Assembly: GCA_022710585.1 (NCBI GenBank)
Contig: JAKLGV010000029.1
Coordinates: 1-35,347, forward strand
Direction of reading: 5' to 3'
From: Deltaproteobacteria bacterium
Lineage (GTDB): Bacteria; Desulfobacterota; Syntrophia; Syntrophales; Smithellaceae
Length of the DNA stretch: 35,347 nucleotides
Part shown: positions 8,934 through 16,786 of the stretch, one piece after another
Position numbering within the stretch: position 1 is the stretch's first letter
Layout of the letters: the number at the start of each line of letters is the position of its first letter
Notes under the pieces: generated by a model
The model's database searches: none
What the model saw: the letters and a program-made list of their open reading frames with translations, nothing else
Told to the model about the DNA's origin: nothing
Made by a program: the position numbers and the translations under genes

Positions 8934-10160
8934 TTATCTGACCAATTGATTCATTTCAAAGATCGGCAGCAGAATGGAAACAACAATGAAGCCGACCACC
9001 AGTCCCATAAATAGTATCATCAACGGCTCCAGAATGGAAGTCATCATCATGATATCGGCCTGGGATTCGTTTTCGTAAGCGATGGCGATGCGGTTGAGCA
9101 TCTTTTCCAGCGTGCCGCTCTGCTCGCCGACGGCAATCATTTCCGTGACCAGTGGCGGGAACATCCCGCTCTGCGTCAGAGGGCCGGAAAGCCCCTTGCC
9201 TTCTTCCAGATCCTTCGCGGCCTGATGAATGGCGTCGCCGATGATCATATTGTTGACAATGTTGCGGACGATTTCCATGGCCGCCAGCAGCGGAACGCCG
9301 CTCTGCAGAAGCGTCGCGAGCGTCCGGCAGAACCGGGCAATGGCGATCTTGCGGTTGATCTGTCCGAAAACCGGCAGCTTCAGTTTGGCGCCGTCCCACA
9401 TACGCTTCCCCTTCTCGGTTCCCGAGACGGCGTATTTCAAAACGACAATCCCCAGAAAAATCAGGATAAGAATCACCCACCAAAAAGACGTCAAAAAGTT
9501 GCTCACGGTGATCAAAATAATGGTGATCAGCGGCAGCGTCTGGTTCATGTCGGAGAAAATACCGGTAATCTTCGGCACGACAAACGTCATCAGCAGAAAA
9601 ATGACGGCGGTTCCCATCAGGAACATGATGATCGGATAGGCCAGCGACGATCGGATCTTGGTCATCAGCGCCTGCTGGTTTTCGCTGAAATCGGCGAGCC
9701 GCTCCAGCACCAGATTGATGGTTCCGGACGCTTCCCCCGCTCTGACCATGTTCAGGTAAAAGGGAGGGAAAATGCGGGGAAAAGCCGACATGCTGTCGGT
9801 CAGGCTTTTGCCTTCATTGACCTGTTCCCGGATCTGAGCCAGTGATTTTTTTAAAAGGGGATTTTTGGCCTGCTTCATTAAAACCGTCAGCGAGGGGACC
9901 AGCGGCATGCCCGCGCCCAGCAACGTGGAGAGCTGTCGGGTAAAGACGGATACTTCTCCGGCGGATACCCTCTCCAGGATGTTGATCTGCATCGCGCCGG
10001 ATAAGGGGGTTTCCTTTTTTTGATCCGTCTGATTGATTTCGGTGGGATATACATTTTCTTCGCGCAGCTTCTGGCGGGCCGCGGCAAGTCCGGGGGCGTC
10101 AATAAATCCCTTGCGCCGGCGTCCCCGCGAGTCAAACGCTACGTATTCAAAAACACTCAT
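8934..10160 (-). CDS. gspF: Type II secretion inner-membrane platform protein GspF
   Basis: A 408-residue polytopic membrane protein with two tandem GspF domains (about residues 70-195 and 272-395), each ending in strong membrane helices (about 170-195, 220-245 and 377-400). The GEASG and GEQSG motifs in the two copies are family signatures. The N-terminal FEYVAFDSRGRRRKG segment is also typical of PulF/PilC proteins. GspF is the core of the inner-membrane platform and couples to the ATPase GspE. It is the first gene of the visible operon. gspE, which usually lies next to gspF, is not upstream here and must be elsewhere, perhaps beyond the left edge. Confidence 0.95.
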   Translation of the reverse strand: MSVFEYVAFDSRGRRRKGFIDAPGLAAARQKLREENVYPTEINQTDQKKETPLSGAMQINILERVSAGEVSVFTRQLSTLLGAGMPLVPSLTVLMKQAKNPLLKKSLAQIREQVNEGKSLTDSMSAFPRIFPPFYLNMVRAGEASGTINLVLERLADFSENQQALMTKIRSSLAYPIIMFLMGTAVIFLLMTFVVPKITGIFSDMNQTLPLITIILITVSNFLTSFWWVILILIFLGIVVLKYAVSGTEKGKRMWDGAKLKLPVFGQINRKIAIARFCRTLATLLQSGVPLLAAMEIVRNIVNNMIIGDAIHQAAKDLEEGKGLSGPLTQSGMFPPLVTEMIAVGEQSGTLEKMLNRIAIAYENESQADIMMMTSILEPLMILFMGLVVGFIVVSILLPIFEMNQLVR

Positions 10161-10263
10161 TATTTACCCCAAAACACCAGAATTTTTGTTCCTCTAACAT
10201 AATTTTTGGATTGATTCAATAACGTTTAGGCTGTTCCCTTGGCTAACGGATGCCGTAATAAAT

Positions 10264-10285
10264 AAGGGGCTTAAAAAAACCCCTT
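10264..10285 (-). terminator. Possible weak terminator after the FN3 lipoprotein gene
   Basis: A 6-bp stem AAGGGG/CCCCTT with a 10-base loop lies about 30 bases downstream of the lipoprotein stop. On the minus strand it is followed by ATTTATTA rather than a clean T run, so termination would be weak. It separates the lipoprotein gene from gspF. Confidence 0.35.
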
Positions 10286-10316
10286 TTGAGAGTGGCTGAC
10301 AGTGATTTTCGTAGGA

Positions 10317-11381
10317 CTACTCTTTGGGTGTTATCGCAACTTCATTCGATTCCACGCTTTCACCGTTCTCGCTGACTGCGGTCACGACGAAATAGTATAT
10401 CTTTCCAAGTGTTAGCTTGGCGGCGACAAAGCCCGCTTCTGTTCCTCCGGAGGCCAGAAGCGATTCCGTACTCTTGGCGACATTTTTAGCGGTTCCGTAA
10501 TAGACATTGTAAGTAACGCCGTCTGCCTCCGTCCAGTTGAGATAGATCTGTCCGGATTCCAGCGATGGATCGGAGTTGTACGCGGTTAAATTTAAGGGCG
10601 CCGCGGGCGGCGGATTTTCAGTGGGTGTATTGCTGTAGAAAAAAGACGGACTGCTTTCACCGTGTGCGTTCACGGCCGTTAAATAGAAGTAATAAGTTCT
10701 GCCGTTCTGCAGAGGAGTTGTTTCCCCGGCGTCGGTTCCGGCCTGCCAGGTTATCGAGTTTACGACATAGGAGCGACTGGCCTGTCCGTTGATGGTAATG
10801 GGTTCTCCCATACCGAGGGTGCTGATGCCTTCCTGCCAGTAGCAATAAAGCTTGTAGGAGGTGACTGCCGGTGAAGCGGTAACCGGTGTCCATGTCATGG
10901 TAACGCTTGCGTTGCCCGCCTGAGCGCGGACACCGGCAGGCGCCGCAGGTGGCACTGTGTCTGATCCCACCGGGGTTGAATAAGCCGGTCTTCCCAGATC
11001 ACTTTCAACGGCAGAAGGATTGATACCTGAGACGGAAAACCAGTATTCCTTTCCGTTCGTCAGACCGGAAACGGTGTACGGCGCGGACAACCGACCTTGT
11101 ATCTTTGTGCCGGCCTGCATGGTCTTGTAATCGGGCAGGTGCAGAGAATCGTAAACATTATTTTTATCTTCTATATAATAGATGTTGTAGGTTTCAGCAT
11201 CCGCATCGGCCAGCCACTCCAGCGTGACCTGTCCGTCTCCGGCATCCGCCCTCACCATAAAATCAGCGATGTAATGTTTTTGCGGTGAGGAATCGGAAGA
11301 AACACTGTCGCCGGACGAGCACGCGGATAACCATACGGCGGCCAGGCTCAACAATAAAAGGTATGAAAAATACTTTTTCAT
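10317..11381 (-). CDS. Lipoprotein with three fibronectin type III domains
   Basis: A 354-residue lipoprotein. The signal peptide is followed by a lipobox LSAC with the lipidated Cys at residue 21. Three fibronectin-III-like domains follow (about 37-132, 142-255, 258-353), each with the pattern of a VTLEW/VTMTW strand and a Y-x-Y-x-V strand near its end. FN3 domains bind proteins or carbohydrates; no catalytic domain is present. AAGGAG lies six bases before the ATG. It stands alone between the gsp operon and the J-domain/MinD-like pair, with a 151-base leader holding a promoter candidate and a long inverted repeat. It could be a cell-surface adhesin or a partner of exported enzymes; the substrate is unknown. 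Confidence 0.88.
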   Translation of the reverse strand: MKKYFSYLLLLSLAAVWLSACSSGDSVSSDSSPQKHYIADFMVRADAGDGQVTLEWLADADAETYNIYYIEDKNNVYDSLHLPDYKTMQAGTKIQGRLSAPYTVSGLTNGKEYWFSVSGINPSAVESDLGRPAYSTPVGSDTVPPAAPAGVRAQAGNASVTMTWTPVTASPAVTSYKLYCYWQEGISTLGMGEPITINGQASRSYVVNSITWQAGTDAGETTPLQNGRTYYFYLTAVNAHGESSPSFFYSNTPTENPPPAAPLNLTAYNSDPSLESGQIYLNWTEADGVTYNVYYGTAKNVAKSTESLLASGGTEAGFVAAKLTLGKIYYFVVTAVSENGESVESNEVAITPKE

Positions 11382-11402
11382 TTGAACTCCTTATCAGTGA
11401 TC

Positions 11403-11491
11403 CGATTCAAATGTATTCGGATGCGTCGATTTTAGAGAGACAGGGTATCCGGCGATGACGTCTCGTCTTTTTCAATAATGGATTTGAATCG
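11403..11491 (-). promoter_or_regulatory. Leader with long-range inverted repeat upstream of the lipoprotein gene
   Basis: CGATTCAAAT at 11403-11412 is the exact reverse complement of ATTTGAATCG at 11482-11491. In the mRNA the two arms would close a stem around about 69 bases, ending some 10 bases before the Shine-Dalgarno sequence. Inside, CGGAT and ATCCG can form a second pairing. The arrangement resembles a regulatory 5' leader, but it matches no riboswitch class I know. Confidence 0.4.
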
Positions 11492-11501
11492 TTTTGATCG
11501 G

Positions 11502-11531
11502 ATAATGAACATCAAAGACGGCGGCTGTCAA
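11502..11531 (-). promoter_or_regulatory. Candidate sigma-70 promoter for the FN3 lipoprotein gene
   Basis: On the minus strand TTGACA (11526-11531) is followed after 18 bases by CATTAT (11502-11507). Transcription from here would start just upstream of the inverted repeat and give a leader of about 115 bases. Confidence 0.45.
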
Positions 11532-11532
11532 G

Positions 11533-12186
11533 CTAATTTTTGGGCGTCAGGCCGTTCATATAGCGGGTGCTGATGTCGTCGGCCGGTTCGATGCAAAGGC
11601 TTTTGAGGTAAGCCCGGATGAAGCCTTTGAGAAAAACCGCCGCCGGCAATTTTTCTATTTTGTCTTCTTCCAGATAAGTTAAATAATCCAGGCGGATTTT
11701 TGTTTCCTGATGGATGGCTTCCATGGTGACGCCCAGTTCGTTCCGGATCGCCTTTAAATCCTGGCCTTTGATGTTCTGCCGCGCGATGACGTCCGCGATG
11801 ATGCGGCTCTGTGCAATTTTTGCTTTCAGCTCGGCGTTGTGATTTTTGCGCGCGGCAAAATTGGTCGCCTGGCGGTTCATGTCAAAAATGGCCACCGGCT
11901 TTTTGGCTGTTTCATCGGTTTCGATGATGCCGGCTATCCCCCGAGGGTTCAGTTCATGGTCGTACTGGATTCGTTGCGCTTCATTAATCAGTGTGGAATA
12001 TGCCTTCTCCAGTTGGGCCAGAATTTTTTTCCTTTCTTCCCGGGAAAAAAAAGAATAGCTGACCAGCGATTCGGGCTGATACATTTGCAGGGCGGCATTG
12101 TAGGCGCTGCGGATTTCCACAGCTGTCGCACCCGGCCGGATATCCAGTATCTCGTAATAGTTCATCTGATCAAAATCTTTTTCCAT
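11533..12186 (-). CDS. Degenerate J-domain / RodZ-like helix-turn-helix protein
   Basis: A 217-residue soluble protein in two parts. Residues about 9-76 align with a DnaJ J-domain (NYYEILDIRPGAT start, KAYSTL and YDHEL end), but the Hsp70-activating HPD triplet is replaced by Gln37-Pro38-Glu39 within the motif MYQPES. Residues about 140-205 form a helix-turn-helix of the HTH_25 type found at the N-terminus of RodZ, with LKAIRNELGVTMEAI and LKGFIRAYL blocks. There is no membrane segment, unlike RodZ. The gene follows a MinD/FlhG-type ATPase by about 18 bases and is probably co-expressed with it. The ATG at 12186 is chosen over a GTG at 12189 because GAGG is well spaced. Likely role (inference): an adaptor acting with the ATPase in spatial or transcriptional control. 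Confidence 0.78.
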   Translation of the reverse strand: MEKDFDQMNYYEILDIRPGATAVEIRSAYNAALQMYQPESLVSYSFFSREERKKILAQLEKAYSTLINEAQRIQYDHELNPRGIAGIIETDETAKKPVAIFDMNRQATNFAARKNHNAELKAKIAQSRIIADVIARQNIKGQDLKAIRNELGVTMEAIHQETKIRLDYLTYLEEDKIEKLPAAVFLKGFIRAYLKSLCIEPADDISTRYMNGLTPKN

Positions 12187-12204
12187 CACTGGCGGCCTCA
12201 GGCT

Positions 12205-13125
12205 TTAAAGATAGTCCAGCGTCAACTGTTCGCCAAAAGCGTTGCTCATTTTTCTGTTCAGCACGCGCAGATCATTGGCCGCGCGTGTGTGGGGATAACG
12301 GTCGAGAAAGCAGACGCGCTGACAGATCGCGTCATGCACGTGCTCGTCATAGGCGATATTCCCGGCGAATTCCACGCCGATGCCCAGATGTTTTTTAATG
12401 ATTTTGCAGATCTGTTCACCCAGAGCGGTATTGTCCTGTTTGCGTAGCTGATTGAGAATCAGTTTGAAGCGGAAAGAGCTGAAATCTTTTCTGATCAGCG
12501 CGTATTTGTCCGGAAATTCCTTCCGGATGACGGCGACGATATTTTCCGGCTTGTTGAACGAATCATCTCCCAGATGCTCTCTCACCTTTTTCTCCAGCGC
12601 CTTGAAATCGTTTGCCGAAAAATAATGGCGGATGCGGCGCAGATAAATGGCGCGCATCAGCCGGTAGACATTTTCAATGGATGTCGGTTCGGGCGTGGTA
12701 ATGAAGATGCCGTTACGCGAGGCGAGAAAAAAATCGAGCGTATTGTAGGCGGTGCCGGCGCCCAGGTCCAGAACGATATAGTCGTAATCGAGTTTGGCGA
12801 TAGCCCGGAGGGTTTTGATTTTCTTTTCGTAGGGAAGATTGGCAATATCCAGACTGTCATGGGCGCCGCTGATTAAAAAGAGATTGGGAAACGGCGTCGG
12901 CAGGACGGCATCATGCAGATCGGCGACTTTTCGGGCAATAAAGTCGGAAAAACATTTTTCCGGATAGGGAACGTCCACCATCGTGTGCAGATTGGCCGCG
13001 CCCAGATCCAAATCAATCAACAGTGTTTTTTTACCTGATTTTGCCAGAAGGCGTCCCATGGAACTGGCCAGAAAACTTTTGCCCGAACCCCCTTTGCCTC
13101 CTCCGATTGGCCAGATATGCGCCAT
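12205..13125 (-). CDS. MinD/ParA/FlhG-family P-loop ATPase
   Basis: A 306-residue ATPase with the deviant Walker A motif KGGSGKS at residues 11-17 (signature Lys11 and catalytic Lys16), switch motif IDLDLGAANLH at 37-47, and Walker B YIVLDLGAG at about 116-124. This is the MinD/ParA superfamily, which forms ATP-dependent dimers and positions cell structures; the closest type by feel is FlhG/YlxH. A charged, helical insertion (about 163-220) is larger than in standard MinD. No clear C-terminal amphipathic membrane-targeting helix is seen. The ATG at 13125 is preferred: the longer frame begins with a GTG at 13161 that lies next to a weak promoter-like sequence and has no ribosome-binding site. 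Its partner gene follows after about 18 bases. Confidence 0.88.
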   Translation of the reverse strand: MAHIWPIGGGKGGSGKSFLASSMGRLLAKSGKKTLLIDLDLGAANLHTMVDVPYPEKCFSDFIARKVADLHDAVLPTPFPNLFLISGAHDSLDIANLPYEKKIKTLRAIAKLDYDYIVLDLGAGTAYNTLDFFLASRNGIFITTPEPTSIENVYRLMRAIYLRRIRHYFSANDFKALEKKVREHLGDDSFNKPENIVAVIRKEFPDKYALIRKDFSSFRFKLILNQLRKQDNTALGEQICKIIKKHLGIGVEFAGNIAYDEHVHDAICQRVCFLDRYPHTRAANDLRVLNRKMSNAFGEQLTLDYL

Positions 13126-13261
13126 AAACCGTCCAGTGATTGATTTGTCAATCTCATACACGATATAAAAATGTTATTCAAGCGGGAAAATGTTCGTGAA
13201 CGATGATTTTTCGTTCATTTACCGCCTTGACTTATTGCCTGTTTATTTTTAAACAGAATCT

Positions 13262-14584
13262 ATGATTCAAAATGAACCGGAAATCAACGTTGCCGTTTTG
13301 CAGAATTACAGCGAAGCCCTGATCACTTTGAACCGGTCATTCGCGCTGCCGGATGGCCGGGCGCTTGATGGCCGCCTGAGTGTCGATATGGAAAACGGTC
13401 TGCTCCGGCTTCAAGATGCTGCGGGAAAAGAAATCATCAGGCAAAGAGAAGTCCGGCTGGCAGCAACGCCGGGTGCAAGCTTCACTTTATCCAACGTGAA
13501 AATCGGCATTGATTTTCACTGGGAGAGAATTCAGGAACAGTCTTTTCGCGGCGATGTGCGTCTGGCGGCGGCTTCCGCATCCTCGTTTCATCTGATGAAC
13601 ATCATACCTCTGGAAGATTATCTGGAAAGCGTGATCTCGTCTGAAATGTCCGCCGAAGCTCCGCTGGAATTTTTAAAAGCGCAGGCCATCACTGCCCGCA
13701 GCTGGCTGGTGAGCATGCTGGCAAAAAAGAAGACCGCACGGTCTTTGACACAAATCAAAACTGAAAACGAAATCAACGTCTGGCAGGACGTCAACGACCA
13801 CGAGGGATTCGATGTCTGCGCCGACGACCACTGTCAGCGCTATCAGGGCATCACCCGAATTATTTCCGAAAATGTGCGTGAAGCGATCAACCAGACCCGC
13901 GGAACATTTCTTGTTTATGATGGAAAAATCTGCGATGCGCGCTATTACAAATGTTGCGGCGGACAGACGGATATTTTTACCTCGGCATGGGAAGAAAAGA
14001 ATTATGATTATCTAAGCAATGTGAGTGATGACATTGATTATCGTGCTCCGGTTCGTTCGGAAAGTGATGCAAAGCGGTGGCTGACCGGCAGGCCGCGGGC
14101 TTATTGCAACACACAGGATACGGTATTGTTGAAAACGATTTTACCGGCATTTGATCAGGAAACCTCTGATTTCTACCGTTGGCAGGTAGTTTATGAACGA
14201 CGAGAACTTGAGGATATCCTTCGAAAGAAGTCGGGAATCGATTTCGGCAATCTTTTGAACATCGAAGCTTTGGAGCGTGGCCCATCCGGCAGAATCTCCC
14301 GGTTGGAAATTGAGGGCTCTAAAAGAACAGTAATGGTCGGCAAAGAACTGGAAATCCGCCGCTGGCTGTCGAACAGTCATCTTTTAAGCAGTGCTTTTGT
14401 TATTCATGCTGAGCGGGATGTGGCCGGACAGATCCGCCGTTTTGTTTTTAACGGCGGCGGCTGGGGGCATGGCGTAGGCCTTTGTCAGATTGGCGCGGCG
14501 GTCATGGCGTCCAAAGGCTTCAAGGCGGAAGAAATCCTTTCGCACTATTTCACCGGCGCCAATTTGAAAAAGTTGTATGACTAA
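13262..14584 (+). CDS. SpoIID/LytB-domain protein (putative peptidoglycan glycan-strand cleaving enzyme)
   Basis: A 440-residue protein with the SpoIID family core: LEDYLESVISSEMSAEAP at about 117-134, with Glu128 in the position of the catalytic Glu of SpoIID, then LKAQAITARSW at 138-148, and a C-terminal NGGGWGHGVGLCQIGA block followed by ILSHYFTGA. SpoIID proteins are lytic transglycosylases that act on glycan strands lacking stem peptides, and LytB-type relatives enhance amidases. No signal peptide or membrane segment is seen, and an in-frame TAA lies four codons upstream, so the start cannot be extended to add one. No Shine-Dalgarno sequence is visible. It is divergent from the MinD-like gene and precedes an AmpG-like transporter, which fits cell-wall turnover. 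Confidence 0.85.
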   Translation: MIQNEPEINVAVLQNYSEALITLNRSFALPDGRALDGRLSVDMENGLLRLQDAAGKEIIRQREVRLAATPGASFTLSNVKIGIDFHWERIQEQSFRGDVRLAAASASSFHLMNIIPLEDYLESVISSEMSAEAPLEFLKAQAITARSWLVSMLAKKKTARSLTQIKTENEINVWQDVNDHEGFDVCADDHCQRYQGITRIISENVREAINQTRGTFLVYDGKICDARYYKCCGGQTDIFTSAWEEKNYDYLSNVSDDIDYRAPVRSESDAKRWLTGRPRAYCNTQDTVLLKTILPAFDQETSDFYRWQVVYERRELEDILRKKSGIDFGNLLNIEALERGPSGRISRLEIEGSKRTVMVGKELEIRRWLSNSHLLSSAFVIHAERDVAGQIRRFVFNGGGWGHGVGLCQIGAAVMASKGFKAEEILSHYFTGANLKKLYD

Positions 14585-14601
14585 AAATTTTTATAACATT
14601 T

Positions 14602-14631
14602 GTCATTCTCTGGCTTGACCAGGGAATCCAG
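14602..14631 (-). repeat. Palindromic repeat, copy 1 (minus orientation)
   Basis: A 30-base element with arms TTCTCTGG and CCAGGGAA around a five-base loop CTTGA, flanked by GTCA and TCCAG. Reversed, it has the layout CTGGATT-stem-TCAAG-stem-AATGAC, the same as the copy at 16742-16771. It lies between the SpoIID-type and AmpG-like genes. Confidence 0.7.
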
Positions 14632-14655
14632 TTATAAACTATAATAAAGGGTACA

Positions 14656-15981
14656 ATGCAAAATACCATCAGCAAAGCCGAAAAAGATGGACGAATGAAT
14701 ACGAGCCGGAGTCCATGGGCATGGGTGCCGACGCTCTACCTTGCCGAAGGCATTCCCTACGTGATAGCCATGACGGTCAGCGTTGTGCTGTACAAGAATA
14801 TGGGCCTTTCCAATACCGAAATCGCTTTTTACACGAGCTGGCTTTATCTTCCCTGGGTCATTAAACCGCTCTGGAGCCCGTTTGTCGATATTTTCCGCAC
14901 CAAGCGTTTCTGGATCCTGACCATGCAACTGGCTATCGGCGCATCGCTCGCCTGTGTTGCCCTGACATTGCCCACGGCAAATTTTGTGCGCTACTCCCTG
15001 GCGATTTTCTGGATTATGGCCTTCAGCTCCGCCACGCATGATATCGCCGCCGACGGTTTCTATATGCTGGGACTCGATACACCGCAGCAGGCCGCGTTTG
15101 TCGGTGTACGCGTTATTTTTTACCGGATTGCCACCATTGCCGCCGAAGGGGGGTTGGTGTTTCTGGTGGGCATGCTGGAAAAATACGGCTATCCTGCGGC
15201 AAGCGCCTGGTCGCTGGCTTTTATCGGTGTGGGCGCTCTTTTCCTGGCGTTTTTCATCTATCATGTTTTCGCGCTACCGAAACCTGCCGAGGATGTGAGC
15301 GCGCCGTGGGATAAATCCAAAAATTTTATTGCGGAATATTTCCGCGTGCTGACTTTGTTTTTCCGGCGCAAAGATATTCTCGTCATCATATTCTTTTTTC
15401 TGTTCTACCGTTTTGCCGAGGCTCAACTCACCAAAATGGTCGTGCCGTTTCTGCTGGATGCACCAGGCAAAGGCGGTCTGGGTTTAACCACGGCTGATGT
15501 CGGCATCATTTACGGCACGGTGGGTGTGATCGCGCTGATGCTGGGCGGGCTTCTGGGCGGCTACGTCATTTACCGCAACGGCCTGAAGTTCTGGCTCTGG
15601 CCGATGGTGTTTATCATGCACCTGCCGGATTTGATTTTTGTCTACCTGTCTCATGCCCTGCCTCAGAATCTTTGGCTGATCGGTTCCGCCGTGGCCGTGG
15701 AAAAATTCGGTTACGGATTCGGCTTCACCGCCTACACGATTTACATGATCATGGTTTCGCAGGGAAGTTATAAGACGGTATTTTACGCCATTGGCACGGG
15801 CATCATGGCGCTGGGGATGATGATTCCCGCCATGAGCAGCGGCTGGATTCAGGACATGCTGGGCTATCAGAATTTCTTCATCTGGATTTTGATCACAACC
15901 ATTCCGGGATTTATTGTCGCGGCGCTGGTGAAGATTGATCCGGAGTATGGGAAAAAACTGGGCAAAGAGCCAAGAGGCTAG
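14656..15981 (+). CDS. ampG: AmpG-like MFS transporter (putative muropeptide permease)
   Basis: A 441-residue major facilitator protein with about 12 membrane helices. The first half has the AmpG-like features LAEGIPYVIAM near residues 31-41, a WSPFVDIFRTKR cytoplasmic loop after helix 2, and SSATHDIAADGFYM near 125-138. AmpG imports GlcNAc-anhydroMurNAc muropeptides released by lytic transglycosylases for recycling. The assignment is strengthened by the genes that follow, which look like MurU and AmgK. The gene starts at ATG 14656 with AAGGG close upstream; an ATG 13 codons later is possible. Related MFS proteins import other substrates such as siderophores, so the transporter family is certain and the substrate is inferred. 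Confidence 0.75.
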   Translation: MQNTISKAEKDGRMNTSRSPWAWVPTLYLAEGIPYVIAMTVSVVLYKNMGLSNTEIAFYTSWLYLPWVIKPLWSPFVDIFRTKRFWILTMQLAIGASLACVALTLPTANFVRYSLAIFWIMAFSSATHDIAADGFYMLGLDTPQQAAFVGVRVIFYRIATIAAEGGLVFLVGMLEKYGYPAASAWSLAFIGVGALFLAFFIYHVFALPKPAEDVSAPWDKSKNFIAEYFRVLTLFFRRKDILVIIFFFLFYRFAEAQLTKMVVPFLLDAPGKGGLGLTTADVGIIYGTVGVIALMLGGLLGGYVIYRNGLKFWLWPMVFIMHLPDLIFVYLSHALPQNLWLIGSAVAVEKFGYGFGFTAYTIYMIMVSQGSYKTVFYAIGTGIMALGMMIPAMSSGWIQDMLGYQNFFIWILITTIPGFIVAALVKIDPEYGKKLGKEPRG

Positions 15982-15985
15982 GGTT

Positions 15986-16702
15986 ATGCAGAGCAGACAA
16001 ATCAACACAGCCTTTATTTTGGGGGCGGGGTTGGGGATGAGATTAAGGCCGCTGACGGAAAATATGCCCAAGCCGCTTCTGGAAATCGGCGGTTATCCGA
16101 TTATTACGTATTCGATGGGGCATCTGCGGGCTGTCGGCATCAAACGGTTTATTGTTAACACGCATCACTGTGCGGAAAAATATGCTGAAGCTTTTCCTGA
16201 TCACAATTATAAAGGCATTCCGATTACGTTTCGGCATGAACCGGTTCTGCTGGACACTGCGGGTGGTATTAAAAATATCGAAGACCTGATTGCCGAAGAC
16301 GAACGTATCATCGTATACAACGGCGACATCGTCACCAACATGCCCATTGAACTGCTGCTCCGAAAACATTTTGAATTGAAAACCTCCGTGACGCTGGTGC
16401 TGCGTTCAACCGGGCCGTTGCTCAACGTCAATGTCGATCAGGACGGTTTCGTCTGCGACATGCGGCATATTTTGAAAAATGATGGTGTGAAAAAATGCCT
16501 GTTTGCCGGAATCTATATTGTGGAAAAATCCTTTCTAAAAAGGTTGACAGCGGGTAAAATAGAATCAATCGTTTTTCCGCTGGTGGAGATGATAAAAGAA
16601 AATCCACATTCAGTTGGTGCTGTGGTTATAGATGATGGTATTTGGTATGATGTGGGTAGCTTAGAGGAGTATGAAAAGCTAAAGTGGGAAGGCATTTATT
16701 AG
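15986..16702 (+). CDS. murU: MurU-like sugar-1-phosphate nucleotidyltransferase
   Basis: A 238-residue nucleotidyltransferase of the hexose-1-phosphate type. It has the nucleotide-binding loop GAGLGMRLRPLT at residues 13-24, the substrate Lys in MPKPLL at 27-32, LLDTAGGI at about 88-95, and NGD at 112-114 carrying the metal-binding Asp. It lacks the C-terminal left-handed beta-helix of GlmU, as MurU does. MurU converts MurNAc-alpha-1-phosphate and UTP to UDP-MurNAc in the recycling route that bypasses fosfomycin-sensitive MurA. The AmpG-like gene upstream (4-base gap) and the AmgK-like kinase downstream make MurU the best reading; a GDP-mannose or glucose-1-phosphate enzyme is the alternative. 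The ATG at 15986 follows GAGGCTAGGG; longer frames overlap ampG. Confidence 0.75.
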   Translation: MQSRQINTAFILGAGLGMRLRPLTENMPKPLLEIGGYPIITYSMGHLRAVGIKRFIVNTHHCAEKYAEAFPDHNYKGIPITFRHEPVLLDTAGGIKNIEDLIAEDERIIVYNGDIVTNMPIELLLRKHFELKTSVTLVLRSTGPLLNVNVDQDGFVCDMRHILKNDGVKKCLFAGIYIVEKSFLKRLTAGKIESIVFPLVEMIKENPHSVGAVVIDDGIWYDVGSLEEYEKLKWEGIY

Positions 16703-16704
16703 TT

Positions 16705-16771
16705 GTCGTTCACGGAGGCGGGAATCTAGGATTTTATAATACTGGATTACCCGATCAAGTCGGGTAATGAC
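16705..16771 (+). repeat. Composite palindromic repeat, copy 2
   Basis: The plus-orientation unit at 16742-16771 has a perfect 8-bp stem TTACCCGA/TCGGGTAA with loop TCAAG, ending AATGAC. It is preceded at 16705-16729 by a diverged unit in the opposite orientation (GTCGTTC to GGAATCTAG). The pair makes one larger inverted repeat filling the gap between the MurU-like and AmgK-like genes. Confidence 0.7.
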
Positions 16772-16786
16772 AAAGACAGGGAGTTT

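Noticed and set aside
9225..9845. 206-residue plus-strand frame inside gspF
   Set aside because: Shadow of gspF, rich in His, Gln and Asn with no ribosome-binding site or domain.
10161..10316. Possible cyclic-di-GMP riboswitch upstream of gspF
   Set aside because: AGCCAAGGG and GGCATCC look faintly similar to parts of GEMM RNAs, but the tetraloop receptor and core nucleotides are not present.
15484..16071. 195-residue minus-strand frame across the ampG/murU junction
   Set aside because: It overlaps two well supported genes in antisense and has shadow-like composition.
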